Assembly (NCBI GenBank): GCA_964591295.1
Contig: CAZQAG010000007.1
Location: 4,882 to 68,881 of the forward strand
From: VAXT01 sp964591295
Lineage (GTDB): Bacteria > Actinomycetota > Thermoleophilia > Gaiellales > Gaiellaceae
Direction of reading: 5' to 3'
DNA: 64,000 nucleotides
The translations under genes were made by a program, and so were the position numbers. The notes below the pieces were generated by a model that saw nothing but the letters and a program-made list of their open reading frames with translations, was not told the DNA's origin and ran no database searches. Shown piece after piece: positions 1 to 8,016 of this stretch; the first letter of the stretch is position 1; every line of letters begins with the position of its first letter.

Positions 1-466
1 CGAGCTCGGCCGGTGTCCGCCACTCGGATCCGCCGGCCGTGACGACGAGCGCCCGCTCCAGGATCCCCTTCCAGTCGCCGCCGTAGGCACCGGCGTTCAT
101 CTGCACGCCTCCGCCGACGGTCCCGGGAATCGCACAGGCGAACTCGAAGCCGCCGAGTCCCGCGGCCCGAACCCGGTGCAGGCAGACGGCGTTTGCGGCC
201 CCGCCGCCCGCGTCGAGCAATCCGTTCTCGGCGCGAGCGTCGGCCAGCTCGCCTGCGAGCCGGAGGACGAGAGCGTCCACGCCGTCGTCGGCGACGAGGA
301 GGTTCGAGCCGAGCCCGATGGTGAAGACGTCTATTCCTCTCTCGGCCGCCCAGGCGAGGGCATCCCTGAGCTCCGCTTCCGTGCCCGGCTGCGCGAAGTG
401 GCGAGCGGGGCCACCGATCCCGACAGTGGTCAGGCGTCCGAGCGGGACGTTCTCCTCGATCTTCAT
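1..466 (-). CDS. murB: UDP-N-acetylenolpyruvoylglucosamine reductase MurB (N-terminal part)
   Basis: MurB reduces UDP-GlcNAc-enolpyruvate to UDP-MurNAc with NADPH and FAD in the cytoplasm, the second committed step of peptidoglycan precursor synthesis. About 155 residues are visible before the left edge. Family signatures are clear: a start reading MKIEENVPLGRLTTVGIGG, the FAD-binding stretch GLGSNLLVADDGVDALVLRL, and FACAIPGTVGGGVQMNAGAYGG split around the conserved PGTVGG turn. The ATG at 466 overlaps the murC stop in an ATGA, so translation is probably coupled. It is the last visible gene of the dcw operon. The product is sure; the C-terminal catalytic part lies outside the window. Confidence 0.93.
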   Translation of the reverse strand, partial: MKIEENVPLGRLTTVGIGGPARHFAQPGTEAELRDALAWAAERGIDVFTIGLGSNLLVADDGVDALVLRLAGELADARAENGLLDAGGGAANAVCLHRVRAAGLGGFEFACAIPGTVGGGVQMNAGAYGGDWKGILERALVVTAGGSEWRTPAEL

Positions 467-1647
467 GCGAGCTTCTCGAGCAGAAGCGGAACGGCGCGGT
501 CGACGTCGCCTGCGCCCACGGTCAACGCGACGTCACCGGGTCGTGCATGGCGGGCGACGAACCTCGCTCCGTCCTCGATGCTCGGCGTCCAGCCGACGGT
601 CATGCCGGGACGCGCATCGGCGACTGCGTCGACGACCAGCTTGCCGCTCACACCGTCGATCGGCTCCTCCCGGGCTCGGTAGATCTCCGTGACCGCCACG
701 ACGTCGGCGGCAATGAGCGCCGCACCCAACTCGTGCGCCAAGTGGCGGGTGCGCGAATAGAGATGCGGCTGGAAAAGCACGAGCACCCGGCCCCCGTCGC
801 GCACAGCGGAGATCGTGGCGGCAATCTCGGCCGGATGGTGCGCGTAGTCGTCCAGCACCGTCACTCCGCCAGCCTCGCCTCGACGCTCGAGGCGGCGCCC
901 GGCGCCCGTGAACGCCGCGAGGTGCGGGCCTGCTTCCTCGGGAGACACGCCGGCGAGCTCGAGCGCGGCGAGCGCCGCGGCGGCGTTGCGAAGATTGTGC
1001 TCCCCGGGCACGGCCAACTCGAGGTCGGCAGGCGCGAGCTTGTCGCCACGAACGACCTCCGGAACCTCGGCGAGCCAGCGCTCGAACAGCTGCTCCACCT
1101 CGGCGCGCGACGCAAACTCCGAGTGGTGATCGAGGTCGACGTTCGTGACGACCGCGATCTGCGGCCGGAGCTGCTCGATCGTTCGGTCTGATTCGTCGCC
1201 CTCGACGACGAGCCACCCTGATCCCGCCCGCGCGTTTCCGCCGAGCTGCGGGATCTCGCCGCCGATCATGAACGCGGGATCCCGGCCGAGGCGGTCGAGC
1301 ACAAAGGCGATCATCGCCGCCGTTGTCGTCTTCCCGTGCGCGCCCGCGACCACGATCGAGTCCTGCTGCGAGACGAGCTCGGCCAGAAACCCCGCGCGAC
1401 TCAAGCCCTGAACCTGGCCGGCAAAGGCCGTCGAGACGACGGCCTCGAAGCCGTCCGGCGCAGCCTCCACCTCATCCGAGACGATGACGGGAATCCCGGC
1501 CGCGCGGACGTGCTCGAGGTACGGCGTCTCGTACCGGTCCCAGCCGGCGACCTCGGCTCCCCAGGCCTTCGCGAGCAACGCATACCCCGACAGGCCGGCC
1601 CCGCCGATGCCGACGAACCAGAGCCGTCGGTCAGCCAGCGAGGGCAA
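463..1647 (-). CDS. murC: UDP-N-acetylmuramate--L-alanine ligase MurC
   Basis: MurC adds L-Ala to UDP-MurNAc, the first ATP-dependent ligation of the stem peptide. The N-terminus has the UDP-binding FVGIGGAGLSGYALLAKAWG Rossmann motif; the ATP-binding loop is GAHGKTTTAAM near residue 100; the central-domain NVDLDHHSEF and the C-terminal DDYAHHPAEI motif complete the Mur ligase pattern. About 394 residues is somewhat short for MurC (about 450-490). The start is uncertain: I chose a TTG at 1647, which overlaps the murG stop by 17 bp; another TTG at 1689 would add 14 poorly conserved residues. Flanked by murG upstream and murB downstream in the same operon. Confidence 0.92.
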   Translation of the reverse strand: MPSLADRRLWFVGIGGAGLSGYALLAKAWGAEVAGWDRYETPYLEHVRAAGIPVIVSDEVEAAPDGFEAVVSTAFAGQVQGLSRAGFLAELVSQQDSIVVAGAHGKTTTAAMIAFVLDRLGRDPAFMIGGEIPQLGGNARAGSGWLVVEGDESDRTIEQLRPQIAVVTNVDLDHHSEFASRAEVEQLFERWLAEVPEVVRGDKLAPADLELAVPGEHNLRNAAAALAALELAGVSPEEAGPHLAAFTGAGRRLERRGEAGGVTVLDDYAHHPAEIAATISAVRDGGRVLVLFQPHLYSRTRHLAHELGAALIAADVVAVTEIYRAREEPIDGVSGKLVVDAVADARPGMTVGWTPSIEDGARFVARHARPGDVALTVGAGDVDRAVPLLLEKLA

Positions 1648-2698
1648 TGAGCTCCTCCGCGATCTGCCCGGCGGCGTCGGGCCGGGCAACGCGCTTCATC
1701 GCAGCGCCCATCTCCTTCAGGCGATCGGCGTCCCCCAGCAGAGAGCGCGCGAGATCGGGGACGCGCCCAAGCTCGGTCTCCGGAACAGTGATCGCGCCCC
1801 CTGTCCGTTCGAAGAAGACCGCGTTTTTCGCCTGGTGATCCGCGGTCGCAAACGGATACGGCACGAGGATGGCCGGCTTTCCGGCGGCGGCAACCTCCCA
1901 CACCGACCCTCCCGCACGCGCAACAACGAGGTCGGCTGCGGCGACTGCGGCCCCGAACTCGTCTGTGAACGGCAGCAGCTTGTAGTCGTCACGGGTGATG
2001 CGCGCGCGAAGACGCTCGTAGTCGCGCTCGCCGCTCAGGTGGAGGACGGCCGGCCCCGTCTCGCCGAAGGTCTCCGCCACGAGGTCGTTGAGGCTCGCAG
2101 CTCCCTGGCTTCCGCCGAAGACGAGGAGCACGGGCGCACGTGGCGGCAGATCGAAGGCGCGACGGCCCTCGGCGCGCGAGGGTGCGCGGTTCCGAGCAGG
2201 GATGGGCCGGCCGGTGACCCGGTATTTGGGCCCGTCGCGACCCTCGATCGGGAACGAGAGGAAGATGCGTCGCGCAAAGGGCGCCGCGAGCCGGTTCGCA
2301 AGCCCGAGGTGCGCGTCGGCCTCCATGAGTGCCGTCGGAATGCCCATCCGGGACGCGGCGTAGACCATCGGCCCCGCCACATAACCCCCACCGCCGAGCA
2401 CGACATCGGGCTCCCGTTCTCTCAGGATCCGCCGGCAGGCCCGTGGAGCGCGCAGGGCTCGAGCGACTGCGCGCCCGAGTGCAGGCGTCGGTCGGCGAGG
2501 CAGCCCGGAGATCCGGAACGTGTCGAGCTGGAAGCCCGCCTCAGGAACGAGCCGCGCCTCGATGCGATCCGGCGACCCGGCGAAGGTCACCTCGGCGCCG
2601 CGTGCCGCGAGCGCCTCCGCGACCGCGAGCGACGGCAGCACGTGGCCGGCTGTTCCCCCGGCTGCGATCAGGCACCTGAGCTCGTGCGTTTCCACCAT
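1631..2698 (-). CDS. murG: Undecaprenyldiphospho-muramoylpentapeptide beta-N-acetylglucosaminyltransferase MurG
   Basis: MurG transfers GlcNAc to lipid I to make lipid II on the inner face of the membrane. The N-terminal glycine-rich loop AAGGTAGHVLPSLAVAEAL and the later GGSQGAASLND motif, plus VVARAGGSVWEVAAAGKPAILVP split by its conserved E, are typical of this GT-B enzyme (about 355 aa, usual length). The ATG at 2698 is chosen because it gives the standard N-terminus; the reading frame stays open further upstream. The 5' end lies 158 bp inside the ftsW frame, an unusually long same-strand overlap for this tightly packed operon. Confidence 0.93.
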   Translation of the reverse strand: MVETHELRCLIAAGGTAGHVLPSLAVAEALAARGAEVTFAGSPDRIEARLVPEAGFQLDTFRISGLPRRPTPALGRAVARALRAPRACRRILREREPDVVLGGGGYVAGPMVYAASRMGIPTALMEADAHLGLANRLAAPFARRIFLSFPIEGRDGPKYRVTGRPIPARNRAPSRAEGRRAFDLPPRAPVLLVFGGSQGAASLNDLVAETFGETGPAVLHLSGERDYERLRARITRDDYKLLPFTDEFGAAVAAADLVVARAGGSVWEVAAAGKPAILVPYPFATADHQAKNAVFFERTGGAITVPETELGRVPDLARSLLGDADRLKEMGAAMKRVARPDAAGQIAEELIALAG

Positions 2699-3773
2699 GT
2701 CCTGCGATGTTAAGGAGGACGCCCACCGCAGCGAGCGACACAACGAGGCTGGAACCGCCGTACGAGACGAACGGGAGCGTGATCCCGGTCAGCGGAGCGA
2801 GCCCTAGGACGGCGGCAAGATTGATCAGCGCCTGGCCGCAGATCAGTGTCGTCATGCCCGCTGCGAGGCGCTTGCCGAAGGGATCGCGGCAACGCAGCGC
2901 GACTCGAAGCCCGGCGTAGGCGAACGCGACGAATGCCGCCATAACGAGGGTCGTGCCGATGAGCCCCAGCTCTTCCCCGATGACGGCGAAGATCATGTCC
3001 GTATGCGCCTCCGGCAGGTAGTTGACCTTGGAGGGGCCCTGCCCGAGACCGACGCCGAGTGGGCCGCCGGAGCCGAGCCCGATGATCCCTTGAAGAGTCT
3101 GGTAGCCCGCGCCTTGGGGGTCGTCCCCCGGGTTGAGGAAGCTGAAGAAGCGCGCGCGCCGATACGGCTCGAACCAGATCGCAGCCATCGCGAGAGCGAA
3201 GGCGATCGCGCCGCCCGCCCCCAGGACGCGAAGAGGCGTGCCCGACACGACGAGGATCACGCCGAGGACGGCGCCGATCGAGATCACCGTTCCGAGATCC
3301 GGCTCGAGCAGGATCAGCCCGGCGAAGATCCCCGACGTCAGCCCGATCGGCTTCGCCAGCTCCTTCAACGTGCGAGGCGCAGGCCTGCGGGCCAGGTACG
3401 CCGCCGCCCAGATGGCAAGGCTGAGCTTTGCGAGCTCCGACGGCTGAAAACTGAGGGAGCCGACGCCGAGCCAGCGGCGGGCGCCGTTGACTTCCTGGCC
3501 GATCACGAGCACCGCGAGGCAGAGGCCGAGGCTGGTCAGCATGAGCACGGGAGCGAGGTAGCGGAGCGCCCGGTAGTCGGTCCGCGAGGCAACCATCAGG
3601 AGGGCGACGCCGATCAGCGCGTAGATCCCCTCGCGCTTGAGATAGAAGACGGGATCGCTGCCGCCGAGGGCCGCCGAAGCGGAGGTCGCGCTGTAGACCA
3701 TCACGAGCCCGAACGCCGTCAGGCCCAGCGTGACGAGGACGAGGATGTGGCTCTCGAGCTGGCCCTTCTTCAT
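2541..3773 (-). CDS. ftsW: Lipid II polymerase / SEDS protein FtsW
   Basis: FtsW is the septal SEDS peptidoglycan glycosyltransferase that works with FtsI. The roughly 410-residue product has about ten hydrophobic segments and the SEDS signatures: FQPSELAKLSL, LLEPDLGT, the extracellular EAHTDMIFAVIGEELG loop with its catalytic-type Asp, and the late FVSYGGSSL motif. The start ATG (3773) forms an ATGA overlap with the murD stop. After the last membrane helix the frame runs on for about 50 Arg-rich residues that overlap the murG 5' end; that tail is in an Arg/Gly-rich frame and may be weakly constrained. RodA is an alternative name for the fold, but position in dcw favours FtsW. Confidence 0.92.
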   Translation of the reverse strand: MKKGQLESHILVLVTLGLTAFGLVMVYSATSASAALGGSDPVFYLKREGIYALIGVALLMVASRTDYRALRYLAPVLMLTSLGLCLAVLVIGQEVNGARRWLGVGSLSFQPSELAKLSLAIWAAAYLARRPAPRTLKELAKPIGLTSGIFAGLILLEPDLGTVISIGAVLGVILVVSGTPLRVLGAGGAIAFALAMAAIWFEPYRRARFFSFLNPGDDPQGAGYQTLQGIIGLGSGGPLGVGLGQGPSKVNYLPEAHTDMIFAVIGEELGLIGTTLVMAAFVAFAYAGLRVALRCRDPFGKRLAAGMTTLICGQALINLAAVLGLAPLTGITLPFVSYGGSSLVVSLAAVGVLLNIAGHGGNARAQVPDRSRGNSRPRAAVARGRGGARGTRRRGDLRRVAGSHRGAARS

Positions 3774-5008
3774 GCGGTCACCTCGGCGACGAGCCTCCGG
3801 AACGCGTCGCCTCGCTCTTCGAAGTCGCCGTACTGGTCGTAGCTGGCGCACGCGGGGGCAAGCAGGACGACCTCGCCCGGCTTCGCGTTCCCGGCGGCTG
3901 CGCGAAGCGCCGTCTCGAGGTCTCCACTCAGCTCGTGGTCGACGCCCGCCAGCTCGAGGGCGACGGCGATGTCGCCGGCACCCTCGCCGATCAGGTACGC
4001 GCGCCGGGCACGCCCGACGAGGTCGAGCGCGAGCTCGGAGTAGGACTCGCCCTTGCCGCGGCCGCCGAGAATGACGTGCAGCGGCGCATCGTACGCCGCG
4101 ACAGCGCGCCGGGCGGCCGCCGTGTTTGTCGCTTTCGAATCGTTCACGTAACGAACGCCGTCCGCCTCGGCGACCGGCTCCAGGCGATGGGCTACGCCCG
4201 GGAAGGTCTGGAGCGCCTCCGCGATGCGCCCGTCGTCGACGCCGAGCGCGCGTGCCGCCACAGCCGCCGCCGCGGCGTTCTCAAGATTGTGCGCGCCCGG
4301 AATGCGCGGCTCGGCCGGGAGCGGATCCCTGGGTTCGAACTCGATCCGTTGCGCGCCGCCTGGGACGTCCTCAAAGCCCCGCGGGACGACCGCGATGTCG
4401 CCGTCACCCTGGTTCTCGAAGATGCGGAGCTTCGCGTCACGGTAGGCCTCGAACGAGCGGTGCCGGTCGAGGTGGTCGGGCTCGAGGTTGAGTAGCACGG
4501 CGACCCGCGGACGGAACTCGTGCACGTCCTCGAGCTGGAAGCTCGAGACCTCGCAGACGACCAACTGTCCGGGGGCGACCTGTCCATCGAGGTCGGAGAG
4601 CGCACGGCCGACGTTGCCGGCGACCGGGGCGCCGAGCATAACGCCGAGCAGCTCACTCGTCGTCGTCTTCCCGTTCGTCCCGGTAACCCCGACGATCGGG
4701 TTCGGAAGCAGCCGCGAGCCGAGCTCGACCTCGCTCCAGATAGGTATCCCCCGCGCCCGCGCAGCCACGACGAGAGGTGCTTCGCCTGGTACGCCTGGGC
4801 TCTTGATCACAGTCTCGACGGCGTCGAGCAATCGCTCCTCCTCGGTCCCGAGATGGAGTTCGACGCCGGCCTCCGCAAGCCTGCCCACGTCCACCTCCTG
4901 CGAGGCATCGACGCCGATCACATCGGTCCCCCGACGGCGCAGCGCGAGCGCAGCCGCCTGGCCCGAGCGTGCGAGCCCTAGAACGAGAACACGCCGTGGA
5001 AGAGCCAC
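3770..5008 (-). CDS. murD: UDP-N-acetylmuramoylalanine--D-glutamate ligase MurD
   Basis: MurD adds D-Glu to UDP-MurNAc-L-Ala. Key motifs are the N-terminal VLVLGLARSGQAAALAL Rossmann loop, VIKSPGVP, the P-loop GVTGTNGKTTT, NLEPDHLDRH, the central AHNLENAAAA, and the C-terminal NDSKATN and LLAPACASYDQYGDFEERG, all standard for MurD. I place the start at the GTG at 5008, one base after the stop of the upstream methyltransferase; it yields 412 aa, close to family length (about 440). Downstream it is ATGA-coupled to ftsW. Confidence 0.94.
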   Translation of the reverse strand: MALPRRVLVLGLARSGQAAALALRRRGTDVIGVDASQEVDVGRLAEAGVELHLGTEEERLLDAVETVIKSPGVPGEAPLVVAARARGIPIWSEVELGSRLLPNPIVGVTGTNGKTTTSELLGVMLGAPVAGNVGRALSDLDGQVAPGQLVVCEVSSFQLEDVHEFRPRVAVLLNLEPDHLDRHRSFEAYRDAKLRIFENQGDGDIAVVPRGFEDVPGGAQRIEFEPRDPLPAEPRIPGAHNLENAAAAAVAARALGVDDGRIAEALQTFPGVAHRLEPVAEADGVRYVNDSKATNTAAARRAVAAYDAPLHVILGGRGKGESYSELALDLVGRARRAYLIGEGAGDIAVALELAGVDHELSGDLETALRAAAGNAKPGEVVLLAPACASYDQYGDFEERGDAFRRLVAEVTA

Positions 5009-5009
5009 C

Positions 5010-5741
5010 TCAGCGAGCCGTGGCCCGGAGCCATATCTGCGTCCAGAAGGGAGCCAGGAAGCGATACACGAACGGTTCCGCCAGGTGGAAGGCGATGTCC
5101 TTCGGGGCATTCGAGTAGAGCCGCTTGCGGTTGTTGTGAAAACGCTCCACCCGAGTGAAACCCGCCGCTCTCAGGGTCTTCTTGAGACGCCTGGGCGTGT
5201 ATCCCTGCTCCGTCGTTCCCCACTGCCCGGTGGCTCCGCGTCCCTGGAAGCGGTGCTTCCAGTTTGGTTCGGCGAGGAGCAGCCGACCGCCGGGGTGGAG
5301 CGCGAGGAATGCTGACCGCAGCACCAAGTCGGCACGGGGGCTGTGGTGCACCGCGTCGTAGATGAGACACGTGTCGAATCGGCGACCCAGGTCGAGCGCC
5401 TCCATGTCCCCCACCTCGAACGACGCGTCCGACGCTTCTTCGGCGCCGAGCTCGCGCGCGATCGCGATCATCTCCGGCGAGACGTCGTAGCCGACGGCTC
5501 GGATGCCGTGCCGTGCCGCAAGCCGCGTCATCCACCCCGACCCGCACCCCAGCTCGCACAGGCTCATGCCGGGCTGGAGCTCCAGGAGCTGGAGCACGTA
5601 GCCGAAGTCGATGACGTGCCGGGCCGTCTCTCTCGGCGCATTCCGGAAGGGCTTCGTCCTGAGCCACTCCCTCCCCGTTTCCCCAACCAGGCTCGGATAG
5701 TCGATCTCCGCCTTCTTCCGGCCTTCGTGGGATTCACTCAC
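5010..5741 (-). CDS. Class I SAM-dependent methyltransferase embedded in the dcw cluster
   Basis: A 243-residue Rossmann-fold methyltransferase of unknown substrate. Motif I is SLCELGCGSGWMTRLAA near residues 60-76, followed by the acidic GYDVSPEMI, then FEVGDMEAL and LHPGGRLLLAEPNW. The C-terminal 60 residues (PRRLKKTLRAAGF, then an aromatic-rich FVYRFLAPFWTQIWLRA) could touch the membrane. The GTG at 5741 overlaps the mraY stop in a GTGA and its stop lies 1 bp before the murD start, so it is fully integrated in the operon. The standard dcw order has no gene between mraY and murD. A role on a peptidoglycan precursor, undecaprenyl carrier or a surface glycolipid is possible but is inference from position only. 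Confidence 0.85.
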   Translation of the reverse strand: MSESHEGRKKAEIDYPSLVGETGREWLRTKPFRNAPRETARHVIDFGYVLQLLELQPGMSLCELGCGSGWMTRLAARHGIRAVGYDVSPEMIAIARELGAEEASDASFEVGDMEALDLGRRFDTCLIYDAVHHSPRADLVLRSAFLALHPGGRLLLAEPNWKHRFQGRGATGQWGTTEQGYTPRRLKKTLRAAGFTRVERFHNNRKRLYSNAPKDIAFHLAEPFVYRFLAPFWTQIWLRATAR

Positions 5742-6757
5742 CTGAGTGACCTGAAGTCGAGGTAGTAGCGGTAGTAGAAGGCAAATGCGGCCGCGCACAT
5801 GATCGCGGCGAGGATCCAGAAGCGGACCATGATCTTCGTCTCGGACCAGGCTTTCATCTCGAAATGGTGGTGAATGGGCGCCATCAGGAAGAGGCGGCGG
5901 CCCCAGTAGCGGAACGAGAAGACCTGCAAGATCACCGAGAGCGCCTCGACCACGAAGATCCCTCCGATCAGGAGGAGCAGGAGCTCGGTCTTCGTCATCA
6001 CCGCGAATGCGCCGATCGCGCCCCCGATCGCCATCGAGCCGGTGTCGCCCATGATCACCTCGGCGGGGAACGCGTTGTACCAGAGGAAGCCGATCGCTCC
6101 TCCGGTGAGCGCGGCGCCGACGAGCGCCAGGTCGAGTGCGGAGGCGTCGCGGAACTCGGTCGAGGTCGCCGAGCGGATCCACGTGACCACGTTCATCGCC
6201 GTGAACGTGATCAGCGCGATCATCCCGACCCCGACCGCGAGGCCGTCGATGCCGTCCGTGAGGTTCGCGCCATTCGCCGCGCCCGCGATGATCAGGAAGA
6301 GGAGCACGAAGAAGCCGAAGGAGAGACCGATCCGCCAGTCGAGGACCGGCGCGTACACGTCCGTCGAGAGGCCGAGGTCGTGCACGGACCAGCCCACCCC
6401 GGCGGTGATCCCGGCCAGGAACAGGAGCTTCCACCGGCCGGCCAGCCCGAGCGAGCGGCGGTGCTTGACCTTGAACCAGTCGTCGGCGAATCCGATCGCC
6501 GCACAGCCGATCGTCACGAAGAAGACCGTCAGCCCGGCCTGCGTGTAATCGCTCAGCACGAGGAAGGGGATGATCATCGAGAGGACGATCAGGAGCCCGC
6601 CCATCGTCGGCGTTCCCTGCTTGGTGTGATGGCCCGCCGGTCCGTCCTCGCGGATGTGCTGGCCGAACTCGTTGCGGCGCAGGAAGTCGATGAACTTGGG
6701 CCCGGCGAGGATCGAGATCGCCATCGCGAAGATGCCCGCGGCGAGGACTCGTTCCAC
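5738..6757 (-). CDS. mraY: Phospho-N-acetylmuramoyl-pentapeptide transferase MraY
   Basis: MraY transfers phospho-MurNAc-pentapeptide to undecaprenyl phosphate, giving lipid I. The 339-residue protein has about ten membrane segments and the family landmarks: KQGTPTMGG near residue 46, GFADDWFKV with the catalytic Asp pair, GANLTDGIDGLA, GDTGSMAIGGAIG, and the magnesium/substrate loop MAPIHHHFE. The GTG start at 6757 shares a base with the murF TAG stop. Length and motifs are fully typical. Confidence 0.96.
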   Translation of the reverse strand: MERVLAAGIFAMAISILAGPKFIDFLRRNEFGQHIREDGPAGHHTKQGTPTMGGLLIVLSMIIPFLVLSDYTQAGLTVFFVTIGCAAIGFADDWFKVKHRRSLGLAGRWKLLFLAGITAGVGWSVHDLGLSTDVYAPVLDWRIGLSFGFFVLLFLIIAGAANGANLTDGIDGLAVGVGMIALITFTAMNVVTWIRSATSTEFRDASALDLALVGAALTGGAIGFLWYNAFPAEVIMGDTGSMAIGGAIGAFAVMTKTELLLLLIGGIFVVEALSVILQVFSFRYWGRRLFLMAPIHHHFEMKAWSETKIMVRFWILAAIMCAAAFAFYYRYYLDFRSLR

Positions 6758-8016
6758 TACGCAGGCACTCCCGTGAGGGCTTCCGCGACGACCTCGAGCC
6801 CGACTGCGCGCGACCCCTTCACGAGGACGACATCGCCCGGCTGGACGATCTCCTTCACCTTCGCGGCCGCCTCGCCGGCGTCGCCCGCGAGCTCGCCGCC
6901 GTAGTCACGGGCAAGCTCGCCTACCCCGAGCACCGCGTCGATGCCGAGGCTCTGGGCGAGGTCGCCGATCTCGCGGTGGTAGTCGGGCGCGGTCGGGCCA
7001 AGCTCGGCCATCTCGCCGAGCACGGCCACCTTACGGCCCTCGTGCCCGGCGAGGTGCTCCAGCGCCGCGCGCATCGAGGCCGGGTTCGCGTTGTAGGAGT
7101 CGTTGATGAGCAATCCTCCTCCCGGCAGAGGCGACTCCTCGCCCCGCCAGCGCGAGAGCTCGACGTCCACTCTGCCCTCCGGAAGCGGGAGGCCGAGTGC
7201 CTGCAGGGCGAGGAGGGCGGCGACGGCGTTCTGGGCCTGATGCCGCGCGCTGAAGGGGAACTCCAGCTCGAGCTGCTCCCCGCCGAGGGCGAAGACGACC
7301 CGGCAGCCGGCGTCTATGCGCTCGAAGCGCTCGACGTTCCCCGGGCCAAAGCGATGGATCTCGATGTCGTCGCGGCCGAGGAACGGCTCGAGCAGCGGCT
7401 CGTCCGGAACCACCGCCGTCCCACCCGGCGGCAACGACGCCACCAGCTCGGCCTTCGCCTCCGCGACACGCTCGACCGTGCCGAGCAGCTCGAGGTGGAC
7501 CGGGCCGATGCTCGTGATCACGCCCACGTCTGGACGCGCGATCGCGCACAGCTCGGCGATCTGGCCGACCCCGCGCATGCCCATCTCGCAGACGACGACC
7601 TCCGTGTCCTCGTCGATGCGGGTCAGCGTGAGCGGGAGGCCGATCTCGTTGTTGTTCCCCTCCTCGGCGGCGACCGTCTGCGCGTGCGGGCGGCAGAGCG
7701 CGGCCAGGATGTCCTTCGTCGAGGTCTTGCCGGTCGAGCCCGTGATCCCCACGACCCGGGCCGAGCTGCGCACGCGCACGGCCGTTCCCAGCGCTGCGAG
7801 CCCCGAGAATGCGTCCTCGGGGACGAGCGTCGCAGCCGCGCCGCGCGCGAAGGCGTGGCGGCAGAAGTCCGCGCCCCCACCGACCACGAAGAAGAGGTCG
7901 CCCTCCTCGATGCGCCGCGAGTCGATCTGGACCCCCGTCACCTCGTCCGCCCACGGCGCGGCATCGAGCGTGCCGGGACAGAGGGCGCCGACCTCTTCGA
8001 GGGGCAACGGGATCAC
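6757..8016 (-). CDS. murF: UDP-N-acetylmuramoyl-tripeptide--D-alanyl-D-alanine ligase MurF
   Basis: MurF attaches D-Ala-D-Ala to complete the pentapeptide precursor. The 419-residue sequence shows TGVQIDSRRIEEGDLFF at the N-terminus, the P-loop GITGSTGKTSTKDIL, EEGNNNEIGLPLTL, CEMGMRGVGQIAEL, SIGPVHLELLGT and the C-terminal NDSYNANPASM, which together separate MurF from MurE. Its start overlaps the murE stop by 4 bp (ATGA). Confidence 0.95.
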   Translation of the reverse strand: MIPLPLEEVGALCPGTLDAAPWADEVTGVQIDSRRIEEGDLFFVVGGGADFCRHAFARGAAATLVPEDAFSGLAALGTAVRVRSSARVVGITGSTGKTSTKDILAALCRPHAQTVAAEEGNNNEIGLPLTLTRIDEDTEVVVCEMGMRGVGQIAELCAIARPDVGVITSIGPVHLELLGTVERVAEAKAELVASLPPGGTAVVPDEPLLEPFLGRDDIEIHRFGPGNVERFERIDAGCRVVFALGGEQLELEFPFSARHQAQNAVAALLALQALGLPLPEGRVDVELSRWRGEESPLPGGGLLINDSYNANPASMRAALEHLAGHEGRKVAVLGEMAELGPTAPDYHREIGDLAQSLGIDAVLGVGELARDYGGELAGDAGEAAAKVKEIVQPGDVVLVKGSRAVGLEVVAEALTGVPA

